The notes under the pieces are model-generated. The model worked only from the letters and a program-made list of their open reading frames with translations. It made no database searches and was not told where the DNA came from. From positions 4,774,001 to 4,838,000 of the forward strand of contig JADPYG010000088.1 of assembly GCA_017654735.1 (NCBI GenBank): a stretch of 64,000 nt of DNA, written 5' to 3'. This DNA is from Vishniacozyma victoriae. Lineage: Eukaryota > Basidiomycota > Tremellomycetes > Tremellales > Bulleribasidiaceae. A program made the translations under genes and the position numbers. Position 1 is the stretch's first letter; each line of letters opens with the position of its first letter. Shown here one piece after another: positions 13,697 through 23,938 of the stretch.

Positions 13697-13972
13697 AAAT
13701 ACGAGACTGTCATAGTATGGGGGATAATGAGGGGAGGGGAGGAAGGGATAATAACTGATATCGTTCCCATGATATAGTGTCTTTGTTTCTAGCCAGTAGG
13801 CGTGATGAGAATGCCATTGATTCCCATGTGTCTTGTCCCGATAATTCTTGTCTCCCACTTATCCCCAGTTCCTCTTTCTTGTATTGTGGCCGTTTCCCTG
13901 TGTTTAGCTATTGTAGGTCCGTGATCCCTAAGAGTCCCTGCTCATTGGTATATTGTTTTCTTTGATTCATTG

Positions 13973-14330
13973 GGGCGTCGAGGCCCATGACGTCTGCCTC
14001 GTGTAGTTGGTATAGATGATGATGATAGACCATGATGGTAGAGACATGCCTCGAGAGAAGGGGGAGTCTGATTTTCGCCGAGATCTCTTTGGTAGATAGA
14101 ATGGGCGTCGAGACTCCAGGACGTCTGCCTTTGTGGTTGGAATTGATGATGATGATAAACAATGATAGGTCCAAGTTGTCGGCGATGGGATCCAATAGAG
14201 TGGAGAATCGACGAGAAGAAACAACATGAGGGTAGGTAAACATGTAGACATGCCGTTGAAGGAGGAGTCTGGATCTACGCCGAGATCTAGGCGTCGAAGC
14301 TTTTGAGCTTGCCTTGGCGTTGTTGAAAAC
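13973..14330. repeat. Degenerate direct repeats, unit about 130 bp
   Basis: A block beginning GGGCGTCGAG and containing GACGTCTGCCT and GATGATGATGATA occurs at 13973-14035 and 14103-14166. A second block containing GTAGA-ACATGCC, GGAGTCTG and CGCCGAGATCT occurs at 14037-14086 and 14240-14289, followed by another start of the first block (GGCGTCGA) near 14290. The copies are clearly related but diverged. Confidence 0.65.
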
Positions 14331-14491
14331 GTACCGAATGACAAAGGGAAGTAAAGTAATAGTAGGGGGAGTAATAGCTATCTACGTGTTCTCCGTTTTG
14401 TCCATTTCTCATTGTTTTAGACTGTGTATCCTTGGCATTGTGACGTCTCTTGTCCTACCTTGGTTTGCTTTGTAGTCTTTTCGTGCGCAAC

Positions 14492-14770
14492 GATGAGCTC
14501 TTTTGGCTTCTTTTACAATGTTTCCTTTTATTCTTTTTCTTTTTAAGGTCGCTAAGCGATGAGCTCTTTTGGCTTCTTTTAGAAATGGACGGTGAGCTCT
14601 TGGGCTTCTTTTATATTTTGTATCTGTCGTAAACGACGGTTGGCTCAAAGGCGTCTTTAAAATCTGGGGTTGTTGAGCTCGATGGCTTCTTTTATGTTTG
14701 GGGAAGTGGATGATGAGCTCTTTGGCTTCTTTTGCGATTGGGGGGTATAGTGAGCTCGATGGCTTCTCTT
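14492..14770. repeat. Six copies of a short TGAGCTC...GGCTTCTTTT repeat
   Basis: Copies start near 14492, 14558, 14591, 14672, 14711 and 14749. Each has TGAGCTC, two to four variable bases, then GGCTTCTTTT (GGCTTCTCTT in the last). Spacings are 66, 33, 80, 40 and 37 bp, so copies do not keep one reading frame. The tract is strongly T-rich on the plus strand. Confidence 0.75.
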
Positions 14771-15560
14771 CAATATATTGTGTGTGTAGAGTAAAGATAG
14801 TATTCACGACGCGTCAAGTCGACCGGGAGGATACCTCAGCTCCATGCTTCTTCGATATCGACTCGTCGGGACATTTGGCGCGTCGTGGTATGAGTCACAG
14901 GCTTTCTCCTTCGCCTTTTTAATGTTCCTAGGCGTTTCAATGTTCCAGCGATCAATGACTATGTTGTCGGATATGGCGGTGATGGGTGATGTCGGATACG
15001 TGATGAGTGTTGACGGATCATGACGGTGATGTGATGACATTGTAGTGTGAAGATAATTGTAGTATGAAGACGAAGTGTCAAAAGTGATGTAGTGACAAAG
15101 AATAGTAAGAAAGATGAAGTATGAAGGAAAGGAGAAAAGACGTGTTGAAGGGGGTTTATATATGTTAATTCGAGTCGATGATTCGAGTCGAGCGGTGAGA
15201 AATCAACAACGGGAGTCCGAGCTTGAATGAGATGTAATTTGTGAATCTCGATGAGGTCTTGGGACATGCCCCAATAGATGGTTGTATCTTGAGACATCAA
15301 GTCTTGAATCACATTACCCGCATCCGTACATCCAGCTGGATCGATTCCGCCTCCCTGCTTCTGCCTTGATCATGCATGGACGGCGGGTAAGTATAGTTCA
15401 GTACTAGGTGCATGCAGTTGATGGGATGGTCGTTCCAGAGGTACCTCGAGCTTGAGCCAGTACTAAATTTGATTCCGTCTACTCCTCCTACACCTGACGC
15501 GTTGCACTCCTCTATGCTATCCACACTGTGTCTCACTAAGACTCACACCATGTTATCGAC

Positions 15561-16978
15561 ATGACTACAAACTTCGTACTCACCCTAGGACGGGCATCGG
15601 GCTCGAAGGACGAATGGCTAGGACATGGAAGAGCACCATACACGCCTTCATTGGATATTAGGCGTAGTCCGAATATTCGAATTCGGCAAGCTGTCCGAGG
15701 TGAGTCGCGTAGGCCGGCAGGCCGTCCGCATGGAGGATCAAAGACTAACTTCAGACAACAATGTGGCCCTCCTTGAGCGTTTTTCGCATAGATGGGAATT
15801 GAGGAATGTGGACAAGGCTCGGATGACTTCGTTGAGTTGGGCGGCTGTTGAAGGAAGGACAGCGGTATTTGAATGGTTATTACTGGATCATGGACATGAT
15901 GATCAGGAGCTGTCCAGAGTGAGTAAGAGCGGCAGCTCGTGGCCGGCCTCGAATAAGAGAGAAACAAGGGACTGACCGGTAGGACAACGAAAACAACTCG
16001 GTCCTCCACATCCTCGCTGCCCTACCATGCCCCTCGTCCGCCTTTGCTCGACACCCAATCTTGCCGCCCATCCGCGAAACTCGGTCCACAGAAGAGATCC
16101 AAGCCATCGCACTCCACATGGCCGACCATTACTTGGCCGTATTCCCCTTTCTCAACAACTGGGCCAATGCAGCGGGCAAGACACCACTTCATATTGCCTC
16201 TCAAATGGGTAATATCCCCATCGTCAACTTTCTACTCGAACATGGAGCCGACGTCGATATAAGGGATCAACAGGGGAACTCTTCATTACATTACGCATCG
16301 GCATATGGGCATGTGGAGATTGTCAAGTTGTTATTGGAGGCTGGGTGTGTGCATGATTGGAGGAACAAAGAAGGATTTACCGCGTCCGAATTTGCTTTCA
16401 CGGAGCGAGTCAGGGTCGAATTGGAGATTACGGCTAGAGCAGTATCGGAGGGGAGGATGAGGCAACAGAGGGATATGAGGCAGGAAAGGAGTAACGAGTC
16501 GGCTCAGCGTGAGCGACTCAGGAGCGGATCAGTATCGACTTCAGGCAGTGGGATCACTTCAAACAACGGTTCTGGCTCCACGCATGCAGCCAGCACAAAT
16601 GCCAGTAATTACAACAATCGTCGCTGGGCAATCTCTTCCGGATCTCCAAATCTACAAGATAGGACTCAATACTTTGATGCTCCTTCGCGAATGGGCTCTC
16701 CGGCTCAATCGAGACGAGGATCAGACGTATCGCATATGTCGAGGAATGTACCGCCCGTACCCCCATTACCGCCAAGGCCACCGCAACCACATCGTTCACC
16801 CTCTTTGCCCGCCCCAGCCGAGTACAGGCCATTGATTATACCGCCTACGCCAGGAAGTTTTTCGAACCTGGGCAGTGCTGCTATGCGCAGAGCTAATTCG
16901 GCTCAAGTCGGTGTGGGTGTTAGGAGGCTGGGCGGAAGTGGGTCATCCGAAGGGCAACCGGGACCCAGTGCGAGATGA
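15561..16978 (+). CDS. AVO2: Ankyrin-repeat protein, Avo2-like (TORC2 accessory subunit)
   Basis: A 432-residue protein with ankyrin repeats over roughly residues 35-250: NIRIRQAVRDNNVALLERF, TSLSWAAVEGRTAVFEWLL, GKTPLHIASQMGNIPIVNFL and GNSSLHYASAYGHVEIVKLL. The start pattern and the DHGHDDQELS...NENNSVLHILA spacing resemble yeast Avo2, a non-essential subunit of the plasma-membrane TOR complex 2. The C-terminal part is Ser/Asn/Pro-rich with a polyproline segment (VPPVPPLPPRPPQP) that could bind SH3 domains. Exons are 15561-15699, 15755-15918 and 15983-16978. Ankyrin repeats are certain; the Avo2 assignment rests on overall layout. Confidence 0.75.
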
Positions 16979-17196
16979 TTTTTCTCTTTTCCGCTGTCGG
17001 CTGTGTTCTTGTTGTATCTTTGCGTAGATAACAGGCATCTGTAATCTAGACTGTATGTATCTCTGGACAATTCAAGCACTTGGAGCATAGCATCTATCTA
17101 CCTACCCCAGTCTGATCCCCGCAATCGTGCCTGAAGGTCAACCATCACTCAAAATCTTCAATCTCACCTCTACCAAACCACTACACGTATATCACA

Positions 17197-19931
17197 ATGC
17201 CCAAAGAACAAATCAGAAAGAGAGGAAAGAGAAAGCCCAAGGCAGAGGAAGAACCAACCGATGCGCCCAAAGTCGAAGTTCAAGCTCCCATCGCCGTCGC
17301 CGAGCCAATCCGAGAAGCTGGACCTTCGGGATTACACCCTGATCGAATTGCATTACTTGCTGGAGGTCATAAACCATTTAGAGCCCCTCCTCGTCCGGTA
17401 GATGGAGCTGTAGGTGCTGTAGAAGGAGGGAATGGAGATGCGCCAGAGGGCGAACAGGCGCAAGGGCTTTCCGGAAGGGTATTTGGGTTAAATGAAGAGT
17501 TTCCATTTGGAGAACTTGATCCGGATACCAAAGGTTACTTCAAGGGCCTAGACGACAAGATCAAGATCTGGCAGGAGACTGGTACGAGCAATGTCGCAGT
17601 CGGAGAGGAGCGGGAAGGTAAGTTCAGCTCTAGGCAACGGAATAGTGACTGATGATAGACCGCCAAAACGACTTGAAAGACGCGCTAGACAGTCTAAGAG
17701 GGAAGGAACTCAAGATCTCCACCGACCCCGATACGGCCATCACTCTCGAACGACTCCTCCCCTCCCTAGGAGACTGGGGTAGAAGGGTAGTAGGCGATTC
17801 ATTCGGTACTCAATGGGAACTCTTGCTTAAAAATCGATTCGGATCGCATATCGTTCAAACTTGGTTGACACTCGCTGCCGATACTTTGGACCGAGAAACT
17901 CGGGGTGTATTCCCACCACAGCAGGAAGAGCAGAATGAGGAGGTCGGAGTCTTACCGACCATGGGCGAACTTGTCAAGGGCTTAGTGAGCAGTATAGAGA
18001 CCAACCTCGCGTTCATGCTGGCCAACCCATTCGCTTCCCCGGTCGTCAGGCTACTATGGCTAGTCTTATCCCCTGGCCGCCCACTACCTGATCTAGATGG
18101 AGAAGGAGCAGAGGGAATCAGGAGTAAACGATCCAACAAATATCGAAAAGGACAAGGAGTTCAAGGGAAATCGATTTTTGGAGAGGAAGCTGAGAAAGGC
18201 AAAGGAGCTGGGAGGAAATTTGACGAGAGTCTAGGCGGATTGAGAAAGGAAATGAGAGTCGGATTGATGGGGAAATTGAGTGGAGCCGAATGGAGGATGT
18301 TGGGTGTTAATGCTGTTGGGTGTGTTGCTGTACAGGTTAGTCGAGTTTTCCCTTTCATCATGGACGAGGTGCTGATATACAGCTATTACTTGAATTCGAG
18401 GTCGAAGATGGAGATCATGAAGTCAAAAATTCGCTACTGGACCACTTGACTGAAGGTCTAATCACCAATCAAAGTATGTCAACTCTTTACAATGAGGTTA
18501 CGTAGCTAACACCCAGTCCAATCAATCCCCTACACCCCCCAACCATACCCCCTGTCCCTCCTCGCTTCTTCAACCGGTACCCGTCTATTCGAAACCCTCC
18601 TCCTCCATACTCCCCTACCAATCTTTTCAAAACTATGGGAAGTCTACTTTGAGGGTAAAACCGGGAAACTTGCTATTCACCCCATGTCGAATTTCGTCGT
18701 TGCGAAAGGCGTCGAGAGATTAGATAAGGATGGTGTAGAGAGGGTTGTTGGAGAATGTAAAGCTGTTCAAGGGGGACGAGGGATGATTAGTGAGTCCACG
18801 GCCTACAGCCGAGCATGAGGACAGGTGGATAGAGGCTGATATCAGAATCCGCTAGGACGAGTGTTCTCCAGGCTCTAGTTGAGCGAGCTACGAAGATGGA
18901 AGATTGTCAATTATCAGTCCTTAGCGTGAGCCCCTTTTCTATGCGGTAGAGCAAGAGGCTGACGAGAAGCTGATAACTTCCGCTATCACCCTACCCGAAA
19001 ACGACAAGAACTTAGTCCCATGTCTAATGACATTAAACACCCATCCCGTTTGTCCCATCGCATCCCTCAGCCTTGTCTCGAGAAGGTGCTGACTCGAACA
19101 GAGATATACATCGACCCTCGCAGGCGAAGCTCCTCCCGACGAAGAAGATCTCCCCGAAGAAGTTGTTGACAAAAAGGCAGAAGATGAAGCTGCTGCAGCT
19201 GCCAAAATTTCCGCATGGGAGAATCGACGTAAGATCCCAAAAGTCACCATGGATGGTGCTATAGTAGGGCTGGAACCGAAGATACAGGGTTGTCTGTTGT
19301 TACAATCATTGGCTCAGTGTTCTGAGGCCAATGAGTTTGTTCTGCAATCGTATGTTCCCTTCTTGCCGACGACAGAGGGAGTAGGCTGATGGACAGATTA
19401 ATAGATCAACCGACCGAAACACTCATTACATACTCTACCAATCCGATCGCATCTCGACTCCTCGATATCGTCCTCACCCACCCCTCAATACCGACAAAAT
19501 ACCGCCGCCGTCTCATCTCAACCCTAACTCCCCACCTAGAAGATTTACTAGCCGATAAAATCGGTTCCAGAGTCGCAGAACGAGTCTGGGAATCAGCAGA
19601 TGGATATACCAAAGAGAAGATCGCCAAAATCCTCGTCAAATCTTCAGAGAGTATAAGGAGGAGTCAATATGGGAGATATTTATGGCCTAAATTGAAGTTG
19701 GACATCATGATGAGAAGACCTGATCAATGGAGAGCTGAGGCTATTGGAGTTAAACATCATTTCGCTCATCAGAAAGAGGCTGTCAACCCCACCACGATAG
19801 CCCCTGTAGAGGAGCAGGAAGAGGTGACTGAGGAGCAGGAGGATAAGAAGAGAAAGACGGATGATATTGATGACCTGTTCGAGGGGGTCATTGAGAAGAA
19901 GAAAAAGAAGAGCAAGAAGGATAGGGCTTAG
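17197..19931 (+). CDS. NOP9: Nucleolar Pumilio-repeat protein Nop9
   Basis: A protein of about 801 residues with scattered PUM-like repeats, required for 18S rRNA maturation in the small-subunit processome. Evidence: a basic N-terminus (KKRGKRKPKAEE type), the linker FPFGELDPDTKGYFKGLDDKI, repeats such as NRFGSHIVQTWL, NPFASPVVRLLW, HPMSNFVVAKGVERL, NPIASRLLDIVL and DKIGSRVAERVW, and a Lys-rich C-terminus. Eight exons: 17197-17617, 17659-18335, 18383-18473, 18517-18789, 18846-18925, 18967-19047, 19102-19349 and 19397-19931. The acceptor of exon 6 could be 3 nt later, and the donor at 19048 (GTTTGT) is weaker than the rest; the frame is right with either choice. Confidence 0.9.
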
Positions 19932-20207
19932 GTTGGTGGTGTGGGTTAATTTAGGGTTCTTAGGGCTACTGCTCGTCTCAGATGAACATCTGTAATCATA
20001 TTTAGCGATGTAACCATCTTGGTACTTTAGACATAGCACCAGTCCCCAGGAAGCGATACAAAGAACCTTTTATGTCCCATACTAAGCAAAATTCGATGCG
20101 GTGCATGATGAAGTCTATATCTAAGGAAAAAATGGTTTTTGATTCAAGTCACTAACGATACATTTATCCTCCTCATTCTCTCCTATTCCTCATCATCCAG
20201 ATTTCAC

Positions 20208-21565
20208 TTACAAACCCTTGACCAACTCTCCAGGAGCAAGCCCCTCGAAAGCAATCTGGTAAACTTTCTCAAACAATGGGTAACCCCTAACCCTCTTCCT
20301 TGCTAGTAGGAAGTTGTGGACCTCTTCGGCAGTTGCTGTTCCCTGTAATTTTTGACCGTTGAGGAGTTTGGCTTCGATTTCGGGGAATGGTTTGCCTGAT
20401 TTGACGAATTCTTCGGCGCATTTACGGTTTCGACCTCCGTAACATGTTGTGATTAGGTCTGCGATTCCTGCTGATTCGTTCGAGAAGCTGGGCATTAGAG
20501 AATATTCTTGATTGATGAGATTTGATGTGGACTTACGTCTCTGCCTTTGATCCCTTGAAGAATTCCAAACAGAATTCCCTCATTTCGATTAAACCAATCC
20601 TGAGGATAGCAGCCTTTGTGTTTCCACCCATTCCCAATCCATCAACGAAACCAGCAGCTAGAGCGACAATGTTCTTCAAGGCTCCAGAGAGGGATACACC
20701 CATGACATCGTCTACTACTGAGACTTTGAATGTTGGAGAGTCGAATACTGCTTTCCAGAGTTCAGAGTCTTCGGCGGATGGAGTTCCGATGGTGGTTTCA
20801 CAGAATTGGTCCTTTGCGACTGGTCATTAGCGTGGTTCTCACCAGCGAGAAAAGGACATACCCTCTAGAGCGATGTTTGCTCCCGATAGAGCAGATGTTG
20901 GGATGTCGAGCTTGTCGGTGATCAAAGATGCAAAAGTCTCGATATCGGTTCCGTTGACCTCAACACCTTTGATGGCAGTGATGGCTCGTGCTCCGGGGTG
21001 AACAGCTTCGTATCGAAGCAAGTCGGAGAGAACAGTGTGGAGGAACTGTTATTAGCATTTGTCCCAAGACATTCTATGATGAATAGACCAACCTGATGGG
21101 GAACACAGACGACAATGAGGGTTGCGTCCTTGACGACATCCCTCAAGTGTGCCGTTGCTACCAAATTCCTTGGAAGCTTGATATCAGGGAGATACCTCTT
21201 GTTCTCATGAGTCCTGTTGATGACATCTGTCAATTTCTTTCCCTCAACCTACAAATCAGCTCCGCCTATTTTCTGAAGAAGTATATACGTACGTGCTTCT
21301 GCCTGACCCACATCCTGACCTCACTATGGAACTCCTTGTTGTTCTTGGCTACATTCTGAGCAGCGATCTTGGCGAGGGCAGTACCCCATGATCCGGATCC
21401 GATGACTGCGACCTTGTGTTTACCTGATGGCAAAGGGGAACGGGGTAGGGATTGTTGAACTGGGGATGAAGCTCGAGTGACGGCTGGGGTAGTCAATGTA
21501 GATTGCGTTACTCCATTTTCGTTCTCGAATTGAGGCTGGATTCGTTCAGATGATGAGCTAGACAT
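20208..21565 (-). CDS. GPD1: NAD+-dependent glycerol-3-phosphate dehydrogenase
   Basis: A 391-residue enzyme reducing dihydroxyacetone phosphate to glycerol-3-phosphate with NADH, the first committed step of glycerol synthesis and a redox sink. GSGSWG at 56-61 is the NAD-binding glycine motif. Others are [36 protein letters not shown]...ETTIG, the catalytic-Lys region [19 protein letters not shown], and the substrate-binding stretch [18 protein letters not shown]. Exons (high to low): 21565-21293, 21248-21093, 21045-20862, 20819-20537 and 20487-20208. It shares its upstream region with the phosphatase that does the next step, so the two are probably co-induced by osmotic stress through the HOG pathway (inference from yeast). 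Confidence 0.95.
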
Positions 21566-22272
21566 GATGGCTTGTATTTGGGTCGTTATAGTTAAAGTGA
21601 AAGTGGTTGTAATATGTGAAAGTCAAATCAAGTAAAAGTATGTATCCACTGATTTCTGATGGGATGTGACTACCTACTCTATCTCGCTTGAATTCGGGAC
21701 AAGATCTCCATTCAGTAACTCAAGCGGTTACATCACCGCTCTCAAGCCACAAATATCCACCTAACTCTCGGTCAAACGAAGATTTTCATCCCGCTATTCC
21801 CCAAACGTTTCCTCTGCCTTCTACCTGACATCGCATTATCTCCTGCGTCCCTTTTCGGGGCTTGCTTCGGGTTCACGGTCTACGTTTTTCGAAAAGACTC
21901 GAAAACTTCCCATAAGACGCCAGATAAGATTAAGCGATGCCGTCAGCAGGGGTGAGAAGAGAGGAACTGGTTTGACGTCACTGATGGGTTTTACCGGCGG
22001 TGTGCACCTACAAAGTGGGTTTGAATTTGTAAGAAAGATTTTCACTCCCTTTCCTCAGGCGAGGGAGGGGTAGTCACCATGGTAGTCAAATCACCCTAAG
22101 CCGTACCCTATCTTACTCTGGTCCACGCTCCACCCGCGTCATTCCCCAGCTATTTGGGCCCGCGTTGATTTGATCTCTACTGAAAATCACTTGACGCAAC
22201 TATTTACTCTTTTATCAATTACACTTACATCAATCAACAAACTCGACGTTTATCATTCACTAAACAGCAACA
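21566..22272. promoter_or_regulatory. Shared divergent promoter of glycerol-synthesis genes
   Basis: This 707-bp spacer drives GPD1 to the left and the glycerol-phosphate phosphatase to the right. Two AGGGG stress-response cores lie at 21948-21952 and 22066-22070. In yeast this motif binds Msn2/4-type factors and is frequent in HOG-induced promoters. The stretch before the phosphatase ATG is rich in CAA/TCA leaders. The motif is short, so binding is inference. Confidence 0.55.
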
Positions 22273-23590
22273 ATGTCCGTATTCACAAAACAAGCATTCA
22301 CCATGTCTGCCATGCCCACCCCGGCTGGTTCGGCTGCCCCTTCCGTCGCTGCTTCTCGACGAGCATCATTCGCCTACCCCCAATCTGGCGCTATGACTCC
22401 CGCCGAGAACCCCCATATTGTTGACATCAATGTCGAATCTGTCCTTTTCGATATGGACGGAACACTCATCAACTCGTCTCCTGCCGTTGTCAAGGCATGG
22501 ACCATCTTCTCTGAAACCTACCCATTGGACTTGGATGACATCTTGAGGTGTAGGTCACCCTTTAGCATCTAGTGCTTCAGAACTGACAAACAGCCGCACA
22601 CGGTATGCGAACCATTGATGTCTTGAAGAAATGGTGTCACATCACCGATGGACCTACCCTTGAAAAGGAGGTCATCCGATTCGAGACCGCCATTCTAGAA
22701 GCCGCCGAGGCTCTTGGACGTGAAACTGGTGAATCTGGTATCCAGGTTCTTCCAGGAGTAGCCAAGCTCCTCGACGACCTTTCAGCCGACAAGGAGAAGC
22801 GTGGCGGTGAGGAGAAGTGGGCTATCTGCACTTCTTGTATGTTCCGATTCGATCAAACATTGAATTCTGCTGACATGTAGCAACCCACTTCTACGCTGGA
22901 AAAGCTATCCCCATCGCTGGTCTCCCAACACCCAACGTCTTCGTCACTGCCGACTCTGTTACCCGAGGAAAGCCCTTCCCTGACCCATACCTCCTCGGTG
23001 CCTCCGGATGTAACGCCTCTCCATTCGAATGTAAGCCTGTCCACTACTCCAAGTGAATCTAAACTGACATCACAGCCCTGGTTGTCGAAGACGCCCCCAC
23101 CGGTATCCGATCTGGAAAAGCTTCCGGTGCCCGAGTTCTCGCAACATGTACTTCTCACTCTCGAGCATCCCTCGAAAAGGAACAACCAGATTACCTAGTC
23201 GAAGATCTATCTCACGTTACCGCTTCATGGGACGAAGCTACAAAAACTTTCCGTCTAATTATCGAACAGCCAGTAGACCGACAAGCACCAAAAGCAACAC
23301 CTGACGTCACTCCCGTCGTCACTCCCGCTGGATCCCGTATGAACTCATTCTCGGGAGGTGTTACCAACCGATTACAAGCTTTGAACATGAGGGACAACAT
23401 GAACAAGGGATCGGATGAGTTGACTGGAAACGATAGTGTCGTAGGATCACCTGTTCCTTCCCGACCTGGATCTCCAGGAGCTAGGGAGGAAGGTGTTCCT
23501 CAGGATCAGGGTGTTACGCTTGATGCTTTCAAGAAGGCTCTTGCTGGCAATGCCCAGAAGAAGAGGACAGAGATTGACCAGGACGAGTAG
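22273..23590 (+). CDS. GPP1: HAD-family glycerol-phosphate phosphatase (Gpp1/Rhr2-like)
   Basis: A 394-residue HAD hydrolase, likely hydrolysing glycerol-3-phosphate to glycerol. Motif I FDMDGTLINSSPA gives nucleophile D60 and acid D62. WAICTSS is motif II, the Lys of GKPFPDPYLLGA is motif III, and VVEDAPTGIRSGKASGA is motif IV. This is longer than the 250-residue yeast enzymes because of a Ser/Ala-rich leader of about 50 residues and a C-terminal extension of about 110 residues with Pro/Ser phosphosite-like stretches. Exons are 22273-22549, 22594-22836, 22881-23030 and 23076-23590. Other HAD sugar phosphatases (for example 2-deoxyglucose-6-phosphatase) look alike, but the location beside GPD1 favours glycerol. 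Confidence 0.85.
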
Positions 23591-23938
23591 AGGGTACGAG
23601 AATCAAGGACAAGAGTTTCATTACCAAGCAGCATAGATTTATAGAGTTTCTTTCATTTAGCCATTTTTGCATGTAGCGATACCGACATCTAGTCAGGCCG
23701 ATTCCCTAAAGCTGGCAAAGCAATTCGTCAAAAGGCTATACCTGCGAGGTTCAATCGAGGATAATATGGGGTCTTCAACCAAGTTTCATATAAATTGAGA
23801 CGCGTCCGCCAATGCAGGCCATATAGCGGATTATCTGGGTGGCGGTCTATTCAGACGCGGACATTTGCTTCAATTAATGCATGAGATGGGCGTCGCTTTC
23901 AACTATAATCCTCCTAAGCTAAATAACACAATAATCTC

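Larger units (their letters stand above)
13071..15560. other. Gene-free region with inverted and direct repeats
   Basis: The longest stretch (2.5 kb) without a gene that I can support. It holds a 78-bp imperfect palindrome, a family of roughly 130-bp direct repeats, and a family of short repeats with core TGAGCTC, each listed separately. Open frames across it (for example minus 14409-14807 and 14959-15312) are low complexity and the repeats fall in different frames, so I do not call genes. A spliced non-coding RNA is possible. Confidence 0.45.

Noticed and set aside
14409..14807. 132-codon minus-strand frame with KEAKRAHR-like repeats
   Set aside because: The underlying DNA repeats fall in different frames and the protein repeat is imperfect; better explained as non-coding short repeats.
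13967..15312. Several minus-strand frames of 78-125 codons in the gene-free region
   Set aside because: Low complexity, driven by GATGATGAT and similar runs; no consistent splicing into a gene.
20208..21565. Alternative exon 4 start at the AAG acceptor in GPD1
   Set aside because: It shifts the frame; the CAG acceptor 7 nt earlier gives the conserved [13 protein letters not shown].
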